From Geodermatophilus pulveris (GTDB lineage: Bacteria; Actinomycetota; Actinomycetes; Mycobacteriales; Geodermatophilaceae): a stretch of 64,000 nt of DNA. Under the pieces are notes generated by a model. The model was not told the origin of the DNA and did not search any database. It saw only the letters and a program-made list of their open reading frames with translations. How positions within the stretch are numbered: position 1 is the stretch's first letter; each line of letters opens with the position of its first letter. The DNA lies in the NCBI RefSeq assembly GCF_900188375.1, contig NZ_FZOO01000001.1, positions 558,001 through 622,000 on the forward strand, written 5' to 3'. The position numbers and the translations under genes were made by a program. Positions 53,744-63,224 of this stretch are shown here, piece after piece.

Positions 53744-55408
53744 GTGGACACCCTGCGCCTGGACGCCTCGTTCGTCGACTACCTGCTGGTGGCCGCCTAC
53801 TTCGCCGTCGTGCTGCTGATCGGCTTCGCCGCCCGCCGCCGGGTGTCCGACAGCCTGGACTTCTTCCTGTCCGGCCGGTCGCTGCCCGCCTGGGTCACCG
53901 GGCTGGCGTTCATCTCGGCCAACCTGGGCGCGGTCGAGATCATCGGCATGTCGGCCAACGGCGCCCAGTACGGCTTCCCGACCATGCACTACTTCTGGAT
54001 CGGCGCCGTCCCCGCGATGCTCTTCCTGGCCATCGTGATGATGCCCTTCTACTACGGGTCGAAGGTGCGCAGCGTCCCGGAGTTCATGCTCCGCCGGTTC
54101 GGCACCGGCGCGCACCTGGTCAACGCGGTCTCCTTCGCCCTGGCGCAGGTCCTCATCGCGGGCATCAACCTGTTCCTGCTGGCCACCATCGTCGAGGCGC
54201 TGCTGGGCTGGCCGCTGTGGGTGTCGCTGATCGCCGCGGCCGCCGTGGTGCTCAGCTACATCACCCTGGGCGGGCTGTCGGCGGCCATCTACAACGAGGT
54301 GCTGCAGTTCTTCGTCATCGTCGCCGCCCTGCTGCCGCTCACCCTCATCGGCCTCAACCGGGTCGGGGGCCTGGGCGGCTTCGCCGACGCGGTCACCGGC
54401 ACGCCGGGGTACACCGACCCGCTGTCGACCTGGCCGGCCACCGACCTGTCGGGCTTCCAGAGCCCGGTGTGGTCGGTGCTGGGCATCGTGTTCGGCCTGG
54501 GCTTCGTGCTGTCCTTCGGCTACTGGACGACGAACTTCGTCGAGGTGCAGCGGGCGATGGCGACCAACTCGATGTCGGCGGCGCGCAGCACCCCGGTCAT
54601 CGGGGCCTTCCCGAAGATGTTCATCCCGTTCCTCGTCGTCGTCCCCGGGATGATCGCCGCCGCGATCGTGCCGGAGGTCCGCGCGCTCAAGGAGGGCGCG
54701 GAGAGCCCGATCACCTACAACGAGGCGCTGCTGGTCCTCATCCGCGACGTGCTGCCCAACGGACTGCTGGGCGTGGCAATCGCCGGCCTGCTGGCCTCCT
54801 TCATGGCCGGCATGGCGGCCAACATCTCCGCCTTCAACACCGTCTTCAGCTACGACCTGTGGCAGACCTACGTGCGCCGGGACCGGCCCGACGACTACTA
54901 CCTGCGGATCGGCCGGCTGGCCACGGTCGGCGCGACGGTGGTGGCGATCGGGACGGCGTTCATCGCGGCCGGCTACAGCAACCTCATGGAGTACCTGCAG
55001 ACGCTGTTCGGCTTCTTCAACGCCCCGCTGTTCGCCACGTTCATCCTCGGCATGTTCTGGAAGCGGATGACGCCGACGGCCGGCTGGGTCGGGCTGGTCT
55101 CGGGCACCGTGGCCGCCGTCTCCGTGTTCCTGGCCAACGAGACCGGGCTCATCTCGCTGCCGGGGCAGGGCGCGGCCTTCGTCGCGGCCGGGGCGGCGTT
55201 CGTCGTCGACATCGTGGTCAGCGTCGCGGTCAGCCGGGTGACCGAGCCCAAGCCGGTGGCCCAGCTGGCCGGGCTGGTCTACTCCGAGACGCCCCGGGAG
55301 CAGCGCACCGACCCCGACGCCGCCCGGTTGCCCTGGTACCGGTCGCCCACCAAGCTGGCCGGGATCGCGCTGGTCATGGTGATCGCGCTCAACGTGGCCT
55401 TCGCCTGA
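53744..55408 (+). CDS. Sodium:solute symporter, probable galactose/sugar transporter
   Basis: A 554-residue SSS/SGLT-family symporter with about 14 membrane segments. Markers include FFLSGRSLPAWVTGLAFISANLGAVEIIGM, with the family's discontinuous helix 1, QVLIAGINLFLLATIVEALLGW, and SFGYWTTNFVEVQRAMATNSMSAA. The latter is close to the sugar-transporting SGLT group (vSGLT-like). Its place behind galT-galK makes galactose the likely substrate, by context only. GGAGG precedes the GTG at 53744. Confidence 0.88.
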   Translation: MDTLRLDASFVDYLLVAAYFAVVLLIGFAARRRVSDSLDFFLSGRSLPAWVTGLAFISANLGAVEIIGMSANGAQYGFPTMHYFWIGAVPAMLFLAIVMMPFYYGSKVRSVPEFMLRRFGTGAHLVNAVSFALAQVLIAGINLFLLATIVEALLGWPLWVSLIAAAAVVLSYITLGGLSAAIYNEVLQFFVIVAALLPLTLIGLNRVGGLGGFADAVTGTPGYTDPLSTWPATDLSGFQSPVWSVLGIVFGLGFVLSFGYWTTNFVEVQRAMATNSMSAARSTPVIGAFPKMFIPFLVVVPGMIAAAIVPEVRALKEGAESPITYNEALLVLIRDVLPNGLLGVAIAGLLASFMAGMAANISAFNTVFSYDLWQTYVRRDRPDDYYLRIGRLATVGATVVAIGTAFIAAGYSNLMEYLQTLFGFFNAPLFATFILGMFWKRMTPTAGWVGLVSGTVAAVSVFLANETGLISLPGQGAAFVAAGAAFVVDIVVSVAVSRVTEPKPVAQLAGLVYSETPREQRTDPDAARLPWYRSPTKLAGIALVMVIALNVAFA

Positions 55409-55437
55409 TGGCGTCGCGGTCGGGGGAGGAGAGCCCG

Positions 55438-55749
55438 ATGGGCAGCAGCGGGGCGGACGGCGCGGCCCCGGGCCGGCGGCACGCGGCCGGCGCCTACGAC
55501 GTGCGCAACGTCATCGCCGCCCTCATCGGCTTCTACGGCGCGGTCCTGGTGGTCGTGGGACTGGTCGGCGACAGCGCCGCGGAGCAGGCCAAGACCGGTG
55601 GCGTGCCGGCCAACCTGTGGGCCGGTCTCGGCATGCTGGCCTTCGCCGCGGCCTTCGTGCTGTGGTCCCGGCTGCGGCCGGTGGTCGTCGACCCCACCGA
55701 CGACGACGACACCGCCGACGACGACGGGGACCCCCCTCCCGGCCGGTGA
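55438..55749 (+). CDS. Small two-span membrane protein of the gal module
   Basis: A 103-residue protein with two membrane segments (NVIAALIGFYGAVLVVVGLVG and ANLWAGLGMLAFAAAFVLW) and a very acidic tail (DPTDDDDTADDDGD). ATG 55438 is preferred for its strong GGGGGAGGAG site; an ATG at 55408 overlaps the symporter stop and would add 10 residues. Small membrane proteins of this shape often follow SSS symporters in actinobacteria and may be accessory subunits. No family was recognised. Confidence 0.7.
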   Translation: MGSSGADGAAPGRRHAAGAYDVRNVIAALIGFYGAVLVVVGLVGDSAAEQAKTGGVPANLWAGLGMLAFAAAFVLWSRLRPVVVDPTDDDDTADDDGDPPPGR

Positions 55750-55770
55750 CCGGCGGCCCGTCCGCGCGGC

Positions 55771-56472
55771 TCAGCGGGCGGCGCGGGCGATGGCGCCGGC
55801 GGTCTCCAGCACCGCGCCGACCACCTCCGGGGCCGGGCGGCGGCCCAGCCGCTCGACCGGCCCGGAGATCGACACCGCACCGAGCACCCCGCCCCCGGCG
55901 TCGCGGACCGGCGCGGACAGCGACGCGACCCCCGGCTCCCGCTCGGCGACGCTGTGCGCCCAGCCGCGGCGGCGGACGTCGAGCAGCGTGCGGGCGGTGA
56001 AGCTGGCGGCCGGCAGCAGCGGGGTCACCTCGTCGGCGGGGGCGAAGGCGAGCAGCGCGTGGGCCGCCGAGCCTGCGGTCATCGGCAGCCGCGCGCCGAC
56101 CGGCACGGTGTCGCGCAGCCCGTGGGCCCGCTCGGCGGCGGCCACGCAGACCCGGCTGGCGCCGTCCCGGACGTAGAACTGGGCGCTCTCCCCGCTGGCG
56201 TCCCGCAGCGCCGGGAGGTGCCGGCCGGCGACCGCGGCGAGGTCGGCGACCCCGCGGCCGAGCTCGGCCAGCGCCGGGCCGGGCGCCCACGCGCCGGCCG
56301 GGGTGCGCCGCACCAGGCGGTGGCCCTCGAGGGCGACCGCCAGCCGGTGCGCGGTCGCCCGGGGCAGCCCCGTGCGCTCCACGAGCTCGGCGAGGGTCGC
56401 GGGTTCGGCGGACACGGCGCGGAGGATGGCCACCGCTTTGTCCAAGACGGCGACGGGGTTAGGCTGTCCCAC
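55771..56472 (-). CDS. ndgR: IclR-family regulator, NdgR type
   Basis: A 233-residue IclR regulator. The winged helix-turn-helix is near residues 10-60 (NPVAVLDKAVAILRAV, ATLAELVERTGLPRATAHRLAVALEGHRLVRR) and the effector domain follows (ESAQFYVRDGASRVCVAAAE, VGARLPMTAGSAAHALLAF, RRRGWAHSVAEREPGVASLSAPVRD). Its position divergent from leuCD is that of NdgR of Streptomyces and the Rv2989/LtbR group, known regulators of leucine synthesis genes. The GTG at 56472 lies inside a direct-repeat region likely to be its own operator. A longer in-frame start at 56520 would read through that region and is not favoured. Confidence 0.88.
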   Translation of the reverse strand: MGQPNPVAVLDKAVAILRAVSAEPATLAELVERTGLPRATAHRLAVALEGHRLVRRTPAGAWAPGPALAELGRGVADLAAVAGRHLPALRDASGESAQFYVRDGASRVCVAAAERAHGLRDTVPVGARLPMTAGSAAHALLAFAPADEVTPLLPAASFTARTLLDVRRRGWAHSVAEREPGVASLSAPVRDAGGGVLGAVSISGPVERLGRRPAPEVVGAVLETAGAIARAAR

Positions 56473-56496
56473 ACAGCAATACTCGCATCCCACACA
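56467..56496. promoter_or_regulatory. Direct repeats in the ndgR-leuC region (candidate operator)
   Basis: TCCCACACA occurs at 56467-56475 and 56488-56496, exactly 21 bp apart (two helical turns), between the divergent ndgR and leuC. The first copy overlaps the ndgR start codon. On established knowledge of NdgR/LtbR regulators, this is the expected place for the binding site. Confidence 0.55.
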
Positions 56497-56533
56497 ATGA
56501 GATGCCCAGCCCGGTCGCACTGCGGAGGTACCC

Positions 56534-57952
56534 GTGCCGAAGACCCTGGCGGAGAAGGTCTACGACGCCCACGTGGTGCGCAGCACCGCGGGCGAGCCGG
56601 ACCTCCTGTACATCGACCTGCACCTGGTGCACGAGGTGACCAGCCCGCAGGCCTTCGACGGCCTGCGTGCCGCGGGCCGCACGGTGCGCCGGCCGGACCT
56701 CACGATGGCCACCGAGGACCACAACGTCCCGACGCTGGACGTCCTCAGCCCGATCGCCGACCCGGTCAGCCGGGCGCAGGTCGATGCGCTGCGCCGCAAC
56801 GCCGCGGAGTTCGGCATCCGGCTGGCCCCCATGGGCGACCGCGACCAGGGCATCGTGCACGTCATCGGCCCGCAGCTGGGCCTGACCCAGCCCGGCACGA
56901 CCATCGTCTGCGGGGACAGCCACACCTCCACCCACGGGGCCTTCGGCGCGCTCGCCTTCGGCATCGGCACCTCCGAGGTCGAGCACGTGCTGGCCACCCA
57001 GACGCTGCCGCAGTACCGGGCCAGGCAGATGTCCGTCACCGTGGACGGCGAGCTGCCCGAGGGCGTGTCGGCCAAGGACGTCATCCTGGCCGTCATCGCG
57101 CAGATCGGCACCAACGGGGCGGCCGGCCACGTCATCGAGTACCGCGGCAGCGCCATCGAGGCGCTGTCGATGGAGGCCCGGATGACGATCTGCAACATGT
57201 CCATCGAGGCCGGCGCCCGCGCCGGGCTGATCGCGCCGGACGAGACCACCGTCGAGTTCCTGCGCGGCCGCCCGCACGCCCCGCAGGGCGCGGACTGGGA
57301 CGCCGCCGTCGCGCACTGGCGGACGCTGCGCACCGACGAGGGCGCGGTCTTCGACACCGAGGTCGTGCTGGACGCCGCGTCGCTGACCCCCTTCGTCACC
57401 TGGGGCACCAACCCCGGCCAGGGCCTGCCGATCTCCGGGTCGGTGCCCGACCCGGCGTCCCTCGCCGACGAGGGCGAGCGCCGGGCCGTCGAGCAGGCGC
57501 TGGCCTACATGGGCCTGACCCCCGGCACGCCGCTGCGCGAGATCGAGGTGGACACCGTGTTCCTCGGCTCGTGCACCAACGGCCGCATCGAGGACCTGCG
57601 GACCGCCGCGGCGCTGCTGCGCGGGAGGCGGATCGACGCCGGCACCCGGATGCTCGTCGTCCCCGGGTCGGTCGGGGTGAAGCTGCAGGCCGAGGCGGAG
57701 GGCCTGGACCGGGTGTTCACCGAGGCCGGCGCGGAGTGGCGCGGCGCGGGGTGCTCCATGTGCCTGGGCATGAACCCCGACCAGCTCCAGCCGGGGGAGC
57801 GGTCGGCCTCCACCAGCAACCGCAACTTCCAGGGCCGGCAGGGCAAGGGCGGGCGCACCCACCTGGTCTCCCCGTCGGTCGCCGCCGCCACCGCCCTCAC
57901 CGGGAAGCTCACCGCCCCGGCCGACCTGGCCGACGTCCCCGCCGGCGTCTGA
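56534..57952 (+). CDS. leuC: 3-isopropylmalate dehydratase, large subunit
   Basis: A 472-residue aconitase-family subunit carrying a 4Fe-4S cluster. The cluster cysteines appear in [12 protein letters not shown] and [19 protein letters not shown] and [31 protein letters not shown] are standard substrate motifs. With LeuD it isomerises 2- to 3-isopropylmalate. GCGGAGG precedes the GTG at 56534. It diverges from ndgR, and leuD follows after 15 nt. Confidence 0.97.
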   Translation: MPKTLAEKVYDAHVVRSTAGEPDLLYIDLHLVHEVTSPQAFDGLRAAGRTVRRPDLTMATEDHNVPTLDVLSPIADPVSRAQVDALRRNAAEFGIRLAPMGDRDQGIVHVIGPQLGLTQPGTTIVCGDSHTSTHGAFGALAFGIGTSEVEHVLATQTLPQYRARQMSVTVDGELPEGVSAKDVILAVIAQIGTNGAAGHVIEYRGSAIEALSMEARMTICNMSIEAGARAGLIAPDETTVEFLRGRPHAPQGADWDAAVAHWRTLRTDEGAVFDTEVVLDAASLTPFVTWGTNPGQGLPISGSVPDPASLADEGERRAVEQALAYMGLTPGTPLREIEVDTVFLGSCTNGRIEDLRTAAALLRGRRIDAGTRMLVVPGSVGVKLQAEAEGLDRVFTEAGAEWRGAGCSMCLGMNPDQLQPGERSASTSNRNFQGRQGKGGRTHLVSPSVAAATALTGKLTAPADLADVPAGV

Positions 57953-57967
57953 GAGAGGAGCCCCGCC

Positions 57968-58567
57968 GTGCAGCCCTTCACCACGCACACCGGCACGGTC
58001 GCGCCGCTGCGCCGCAGCGCCGTCGACACCGACCAGATCATCCCGGCCGAGTACCTCAAGCGGATCACCCGGACCGGCTTCGAGGACGGCCTGTTCGTCG
58101 CCTGGCGGAGGGACGAGCCGGACTTCGTGCTGAACCAGCCGCAGTACGCCGGCGCCTCGGTCCTCGTGGCCGGCCCCGACTTCGGCACCGGCTCCTCCCG
58201 CGAGCACGCCTGCTGGGCCCTGCTGGACGGCGGGTTCCGCGTCGTCATCAGCTCGCGGTTCGCCGACATCTTCAAGAACAACTCGACCAAGTCCGGGCTG
58301 CTGACCGTCGTCCTGCCGCAGGCCGAGGTCGAGGCGCTGTGGGACGCCGCCGAGGCCGACCCGGCCACCCCGGTCACCGTCGACCTGCGCGAGAGGCGGG
58401 TCACCCACGGCGGGCGCGCCGTGCCGTTCGAGGTCGACGACTACACCCGCTGGCGGCTGCTGGAGGGCCTCGACGACGTCGGGCTCACCGAGCGGCACCT
58501 GGCCGACGTCGAGCAGTACGAGGCCCGCCGCCCGGCCTGGCTGCCGCAGGTCCTGCCCGCGCGCTGA
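57968..58567 (+). CDS. leuD: 3-isopropylmalate dehydratase, small subunit
   Basis: A 199-residue LeuD, partner of LeuC. It starts [27 protein letters not shown] and contains the [31 protein letters not shown] swivelling-domain signature. GAGAGGAG lies before the GTG at 57968. It is the last gene of leuCD and converges on mutT1 with only 22 nt between. Confidence 0.97.
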   Translation: MQPFTTHTGTVAPLRRSAVDTDQIIPAEYLKRITRTGFEDGLFVAWRRDEPDFVLNQPQYAGASVLVAGPDFGTGSSREHACWALLDGGFRVVISSRFADIFKNNSTKSGLLTVVLPQAEVEALWDAAEADPATPVTVDLRERRVTHGGRAVPFEVDDYTRWRLLEGLDDVGLTERHLADVEQYEARRPAWLPQVLPAR

Positions 58568-58589
58568 CGCAGGCGAGGGGGGTCCTCCC

Positions 58590-59534
58590 TCAGCGGGCGG
58601 GGGTGTCCTCGGTGTCGGGCCAGAAGTCCCGGTAGTAGTCGGCCGCCAGCGCGCCGGGCCGGCCGGCCAGCACCCAGGTGCTGCCCTTGGCCGCCGGCGG
58701 GTGCGGCCGCGCGGCCTCCCCCTCCCAGCGGACGCCGAACTCCAGCAGCACCGACGGGATGGCCCCGCCCTGGCTGCACACCACGGTCGGCCCTGACCGC
58801 CCGTCCCGGCCGGCCGGCTCGAGCAGGCGCTGGAGGGTGGCGAGGGCCGCCGGCGGGTCCGCGGCGAACTCCTCCTCGCCCAGCTCGGGCAGGTCCTCGA
58901 CGGTGAGCCCCAGGCGCTGCGCCAGGGGGGCCACGGTGTCCCGGCAGCGGGTGCGCCGGGCGGACAGGACGGCGGTCGGCCCGAACAACGGCAGCACCTC
59001 GGCCAGCCGCTGCGCCTGCTGCCGGCCGCGGGGCTCCAGCGGCCGCAGCTCGTCGGGCCCGTCCCAGTCGGCCTTGCTGCCGGCCTTGCCGTGCCGCACC
59101 AGCAGCAACGCGGGCTGCCGCGGGACGTCGGTGCGCGCCAGGTCGACGAGCACGGCGCGGTCGTGCGGGTGGGTGACCAGCGCGCAGGCCCGGTCGACGG
59201 GCAGCCAGCGCAGCTCGTCGACCTCCCGGTTGGGCTCGAACCCCCCGCCGACGACCCGCATCACCCAGTAGTCGACCAGCTTGGAGCCCTCGGGCACCCG
59301 GTACTGGGTGCGCAGGCTGCGCCGGCCGACGACCACCTGCAGCCCGGTCTCCTCGGCCACCTCGCGCACCGCCGTCTGCAGCAGGTGCTCGCCGGCCTCC
59401 GGCTTGCCCTTGGGCAGCGACCAGTCGTCGTAGCGCGGCCGGTGCACCAGCGCGGTCTCGATGCCGCCGCCGGCCGTCGGCCGCCAGAGCGCGCCCCCGG
59501 CCGCGCGCACCGGGCCGCCGGGCTCACCCGGCAT
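58590..59534 (-). CDS. mutT1: MutT1-type Nudix hydrolase fused to histidine phosphatase
   Basis: A 314-residue two-domain protein. The N-terminal Nudix box is [27 protein letters not shown] (43-65, key residues Gly43, Glu46 to Glu62), and a C-terminal histidine phosphatase carries [10 protein letters not shown] (Arg147, His148). This is the architecture of mycobacterial MutT1, which acts on 8-oxo-dGTP and diadenosine polyphosphates. The start overlaps ppk by 11 nt, so the two are coupled, as in M. tuberculosis where mutT1 sits next to ppk. Confidence 0.9.
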   Translation of the reverse strand: MPGEPGGPVRAAGGALWRPTAGGGIETALVHRPRYDDWSLPKGKPEAGEHLLQTAVREVAEETGLQVVVGRRSLRTQYRVPEGSKLVDYWVMRVVGGGFEPNREVDELRWLPVDRACALVTHPHDRAVLVDLARTDVPRQPALLLVRHGKAGSKADWDGPDELRPLEPRGRQQAQRLAEVLPLFGPTAVLSARRTRCRDTVAPLAQRLGLTVEDLPELGEEEFAADPPAALATLQRLLEPAGRDGRSGPTVVCSQGGAIPSVLLEFGVRWEGEAARPHPPAAKGSTWVLAGRPGALAADYYRDFWPDTEDTPAR

Positions 59535-61572
59535 GGTCCACCGCCGCGGCCATCAGCCCGGCCTGGTAGTCCCGCTCCCCGGTGCGGGTCCAGGTGCCGT
59601 CGCTGCCCAGCTCCCAGCAGCGCACGTCCCCGGCCATCGCCCCGTCGAACATCTCCTGCAGCTGGCGCTCGGCGGTGTCGTCGCAGACCCGCAGCAGCAC
59701 CTCGACCCGGCGGTCGAGGTTGCGGTGCATGAGGTCGGAGCTGCCGATCCACCACTCGCCCTCCCCGCCCCCGGCGAACCACATCGCCCGCGAGTGCTCG
59801 AGGAACCGGCCGACGATGGAGCGGACCCGCACGGTCTCCGACAGCCCGGGGACGCCGGGCCGCAGCGAGCAGATCCCGCGGATCAGCAGCTCCACCGGGA
59901 CGCCGGCCGCCGACGCGTCGTAGAGGGCGTCGATGAGCTCCTCGTCGACCAGCGAGTTCACCTTGACCCGGATGCCGGCCGGCCGGCCCTCGCTCGCGTT
60001 GCGGGCCTCCCGCCGGATCTTCTCGACCAGCCCCGGGCGGATCCCGTGCGGCGCCACCATCAGCCGGCGGTAGGACGTCTGGCGCGAGTAGCCGGTCAGG
60101 GTGTTGAACAGGTCGGTGAGGTCCGCGCCCACCCGCGGGTCGGCGGTCAGGATGCCGAGGTCCTCGTACAGCCGGGCGGTCTTGGGGTTGTAGTTGCCCG
60201 TCCCGATGTGGCAGTAGCGGCGGATGAGCGGGCCCTCCCGGCGCACCACCAGCGCGGTCTTGCAGTGCGTCTTGAGCCCCACCAGCCCGTAGACGACGTG
60301 GCACCCGGCCCGCTCCAGCGAGCGGGCCCAGCTGATGTTGGCCTCCTCGTCGAAGCGCGCCTTGATCTCGACGAGGACGACGACCTGCTTGCCGGCCTGG
60401 GCCGCGTCGATGAGCGCGTTGACGATCGGGGAGTCACCCGAGGTGCGGTACAGCGTCTGCTTGATGGCCAGCACGTGCGGGTCGGCGGCGGCCTGCTCGA
60501 TGAAGCGCTGCACGCTGGTCGCGAAGGAGTGGTACGGGTGGTGAACCAGCACGTCCCCCTCCCGCAGCGTGGCGAACACGCTCTTGGGCGTCTCGCCCTC
60601 CGACAGGCGCGGGTGGGTGGCCGGCACGAACGGGTCGTCCCCGAGCTCCGGGCGGTCCAGCTCGTAGAGCTCCCACAGCGCGGCGAGGTCCAGCAGCCCG
60701 GGCACGTGGACGACGTCGGAGGCGTCCACCTCCAGCTCCGAGACCAGCACCTCGAGGACCTCCGGGTGCATCGGCTCGGCGACCTCCAGCCGCACCGCCG
60801 GCCCGAACCGGCGGCGGGCCAGCTCCCGCTCGAGGGCCTGCAGCAGGTCCTCGTCGCGGTCCTCCTCGACCTCCAGGTCGGCGTTGCGGGTGACCCGGAA
60901 CAGGTGGTGGTCGATGACGTCCAGGCCGGGGAACAGCGCCGGCAGGTGCGCGGCGATGAGGTCCTCCAGCGGCAGGAAGGCCGCCGTGGAGTCCACCGCC
61001 ACCGGCACGAAGCGGGGCACGTTGTTGGGCACCTTGAGCCGGGCGAAGCGCGCGGCGTCGGTGTCGGGGTCGCGCACCCGGACCGCGAGGTTCAGCGACA
61101 GGCCGCTGATGTAGGGGAACGGGTGCGCCGGGTCGACCGCCAGCGGCGTCAGCACGGGGAACACCTGGTCGCGGAAGTACTCTCGCAGCCGGGGGAGCTC
61201 CGACTCGCCCAGGTCGTGCCAGCGCACGATCCGGACCCCGGCCTCCTCCAGCCGCGGGGTGATGTCCTTGGTGAACACGTCGGCGTGCCGGTGCACCAGG
61301 TCGCGGGTCCGCTCGCTCACCCGGGCCAGCTGCTCGCGGATGGTCAGCCCGTCGGGCGAGCGCACGGTCAGGCCGGTGCTCTGCCGGCGCTTGAGGCCGG
61401 CGATGCGGACCATGTAGAACTCGTCGAGGTTGCCCGCGAAGATCGCCAGGAACTTCACCCGCTCCAGCAGCGGCACGGAGTCGTCCTCGGCGAGCTCCAG
61501 CACGCGGGCGTTGAAGTCCAGCCACGACAACTCACGGTTGATGTACCGGTCGGCGGGTCGGGTCGGGGCCAC
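59524..61572 (-). CDS. ppk: Polyphosphate kinase 1
   Basis: A 682-residue PPK1 that reversibly makes polyphosphate from ATP. It begins [20 protein letters not shown]. The phospho-accepting His436 in [11 protein letters not shown] and the second His455 in [10 protein letters not shown] correspond to His435 and His454 of the E. coli enzyme. The GTG at 61572 has CACGAT 6 nt upstream, suggesting a leaderless start, though this box is weak. ppk leads the ppk-mutT1 pair. Confidence 0.97.
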   Translation of the reverse strand: MAPTRPADRYINRELSWLDFNARVLELAEDDSVPLLERVKFLAIFAGNLDEFYMVRIAGLKRRQSTGLTVRSPDGLTIREQLARVSERTRDLVHRHADVFTKDITPRLEEAGVRIVRWHDLGESELPRLREYFRDQVFPVLTPLAVDPAHPFPYISGLSLNLAVRVRDPDTDAARFARLKVPNNVPRFVPVAVDSTAAFLPLEDLIAAHLPALFPGLDVIDHHLFRVTRNADLEVEEDRDEDLLQALERELARRRFGPAVRLEVAEPMHPEVLEVLVSELEVDASDVVHVPGLLDLAALWELYELDRPELGDDPFVPATHPRLSEGETPKSVFATLREGDVLVHHPYHSFATSVQRFIEQAAADPHVLAIKQTLYRTSGDSPIVNALIDAAQAGKQVVVLVEIKARFDEEANISWARSLERAGCHVVYGLVGLKTHCKTALVVRREGPLIRRYCHIGTGNYNPKTARLYEDLGILTADPRVGADLTDLFNTLTGYSRQTSYRRLMVAPHGIRPGLVEKIRREARNASEGRPAGIRVKVNSLVDEELIDALYDASAAGVPVELLIRGICSLRPGVPGLSETVRVRSIVGRFLEHSRAMWFAGGGEGEWWIGSSDLMHRNLDRRVEVLLRVCDDTAERQLQEMFDGAMAGDVRCWELGSDGTWTRTGERDYQAGLMAAAVDHAG

Positions 61573-61620
61573 GGGGTCATCGTGCCGCAGTCCGGTGGCC
61601 GGCGGGTGACCGCCGCGGGG

Positions 61621-62274
61621 TCAGCCGGCGGCGTGCCCGGCGGCGCCGAGCAGCGCGGCGGTCCGCGGCCCGACCCCGAGCGCCAGGGCGGCACGCAGGT
61701 CACCGGGCGTGTCGACGTCCCGGGCCAGGCCCGGCCAGCGGCCGGTCAGCCGGACCGCGCCGCCGGCCGCGTGCCGCCGCGCCGAGCCGGGCCCGAACGC
61801 GGGGGACAGCCCGGTGCCGGCGGCGGTGAGCAGCGTCGTCCCGGTGCCCTGCGCGTCGGCCACGAAGCACCGGCCCGTGCCTCCTGCCGTGGCCTCCGCG
61901 GCGGCCAGCGCCGCGGTGAGCTCCGCCGGGCGCAGCGCCGGCAGGTCCGACGACAGGGCCGCCACCGCGCGGGCCCCGGTGGCCCGGGCGCCGTGGGCGA
62001 GCGCCGCGTTGAGGCCGGCGTCCGGTTCGTCGGGCACCGTGCGCGCGCCCAGGGCGCGCACCTCGGCGGCCGCGGCCGGGTCGTCGGTGACCACCAGGAC
62101 GCCGCCGACGGCGGGGGAGGACAGCGCCGCGGCGACGGTGTCGCCGAGCAGGGCCAGCACCAGCCGGTCGTGCGCGGCCCCCGGCGGCCCGGCGACCGCG
62201 CCGGACCGCGGCCGCAGCCGGGTCTTGGCCAGCGACAGCCGCTTCGCCGGGACGACGACCGACCACGCGCGCAC
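61621..62274 (-). CDS. fbiD: FbiD/CofC-type guanylyltransferase of coenzyme F420 synthesis
   Basis: A 217-residue nucleotidyltransferase. It starts AWSVVVPAKRLSLAKTRLRP, the VVPxKxLxxAKTRL signature of CofC/FbiD, and contains VLVVTDDPAAAAEVRALGAR and SSDLPALRPAEL. In actinobacteria it joins GTP to phosphoenolpyruvate (or phospholactate) to start coenzyme F420 synthesis. The GTG at 62274 has CACACT 6 nt upstream on the minus strand; an earlier in-frame ATG at 62352 has no support. Beside ppk, as in M. tuberculosis (Rv2983). Confidence 0.9.
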   Translation of the reverse strand: MRAWSVVVPAKRLSLAKTRLRPRSGAVAGPPGAAHDRLVLALLGDTVAAALSSPAVGGVLVVTDDPAAAAEVRALGARTVPDEPDAGLNAALAHGARATGARAVAALSSDLPALRPAELTAALAAAEATAGGTGRCFVADAQGTGTTLLTAAGTGLSPAFGPGSARRHAAGGAVRLTGRWPGLARDVDTPGDLRAALALGVGPRTAALLGAAGHAAG

Positions 62275-62408
62275 GGCGCCAGTGTGGACACACCCGCCGA
62301 CACCCGGCCGACGGACCCGGTGCGCCCTCCGGGACAGCCGAGGGTCGATCATGGGGGGATCGCAGACCCGGCCGGACAGGCGCCGGGCGGCACGGAGGGG
62401 AGGGGCCG

Positions 62409-63224
62409 GTGACGCAGGACGGGTCCCCGGACGCCGGGGGGACGCGGCGCGCCCCGGCCGCGCGGTCCCGGTGGCGCACCCGCCGGCCGCTGACGCCGGC
62501 GCTGCTGTTCTGCGTGCTGGTCATCTACCCGGCCACCGTGCTGCTGTTCCGGATGCGCTACCGGCACGCCGAGCGGTTCCCCCGCACCGGGCCGGTGCTG
62601 CTGGTGGCCAACCACGTGTCGGTGCTGGACCCGCTGGCCTGCGCCCGGCTGGTCTGGGACTGCGGCCGCGTGCCGCACTTCCTGGCCAAGGAGTCGCTGT
62701 TCACCGGGTGGGCGGGCCGGCTGCTGCGGGGTGCCGGGCAGATCCCGGTGGCCCGCGGCTCGGCCGACGCCCGCACCTCGCTCGCGGCCGCCGAGGCCGA
62801 CCTCGCCGCCGGCAACGTCGTGGTCATCTACCCCGAGGGGTCGGTGACCCGGGACCCGGACTGGTGGCCGATGGAGGCGCGCACCGGGGTGGCGCGGCTG
62901 GCGCTGGCCACCGACGCCGTCGTCCTGCCGGTGGCGCAGTGGGGCCCGCAGCGCGTGCACGACTACCACGCCAAGCGGCTGCACCCGCGGCTGCGCGCGC
63001 CCGCCGAGTACCTGGTCGGCGAGCCGGTCGACCTCACCGACCTGCGGGCGCGAGCGCGCGCCGGGCGGCCGATGACCGGTGACCTGCTGCGGCAGGTGAC
63101 CGACCGGATGATGGCCAGCGTGCGCGACCAGCTGGCCGAGCTCCGCGGGGAGCCGGCCCCTCCCACGACCACTCCCCACCCCCGGCGTGCGCTGCCCGGC
63201 GACCTGCCGGGGAGCGCCGCGTGA
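62409..63224 (+). CDS. Lysophosphatidic acid acyltransferase (PlsC-like)
   Basis: A 271-residue membrane-associated acyltransferase. After a cytoplasmic N-terminus and one membrane segment ([17 protein letters not shown]) come the catalytic NHVSVLD (HxxxxD type), GQIPVARG and [13 protein letters not shown] motifs. It probably acylates 1-acyl-glycerol-3-phosphate in phospholipid synthesis. GGAGGGGAGGGG precedes the GTG at 62409. It overlaps gpsA by 4 nt, linking it to the enzyme that makes glycerol-3-phosphate. Confidence 0.9.
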   Translation: MTQDGSPDAGGTRRAPAARSRWRTRRPLTPALLFCVLVIYPATVLLFRMRYRHAERFPRTGPVLLVANHVSVLDPLACARLVWDCGRVPHFLAKESLFTGWAGRLLRGAGQIPVARGSADARTSLAAAEADLAAGNVVVIYPEGSVTRDPDWWPMEARTGVARLALATDAVVLPVAQWGPQRVHDYHAKRLHPRLRAPAEYLVGEPVDLTDLRARARAGRPMTGDLLRQVTDRMMASVRDQLAELRGEPAPPTTTPHPRRALPGDLPGSAA

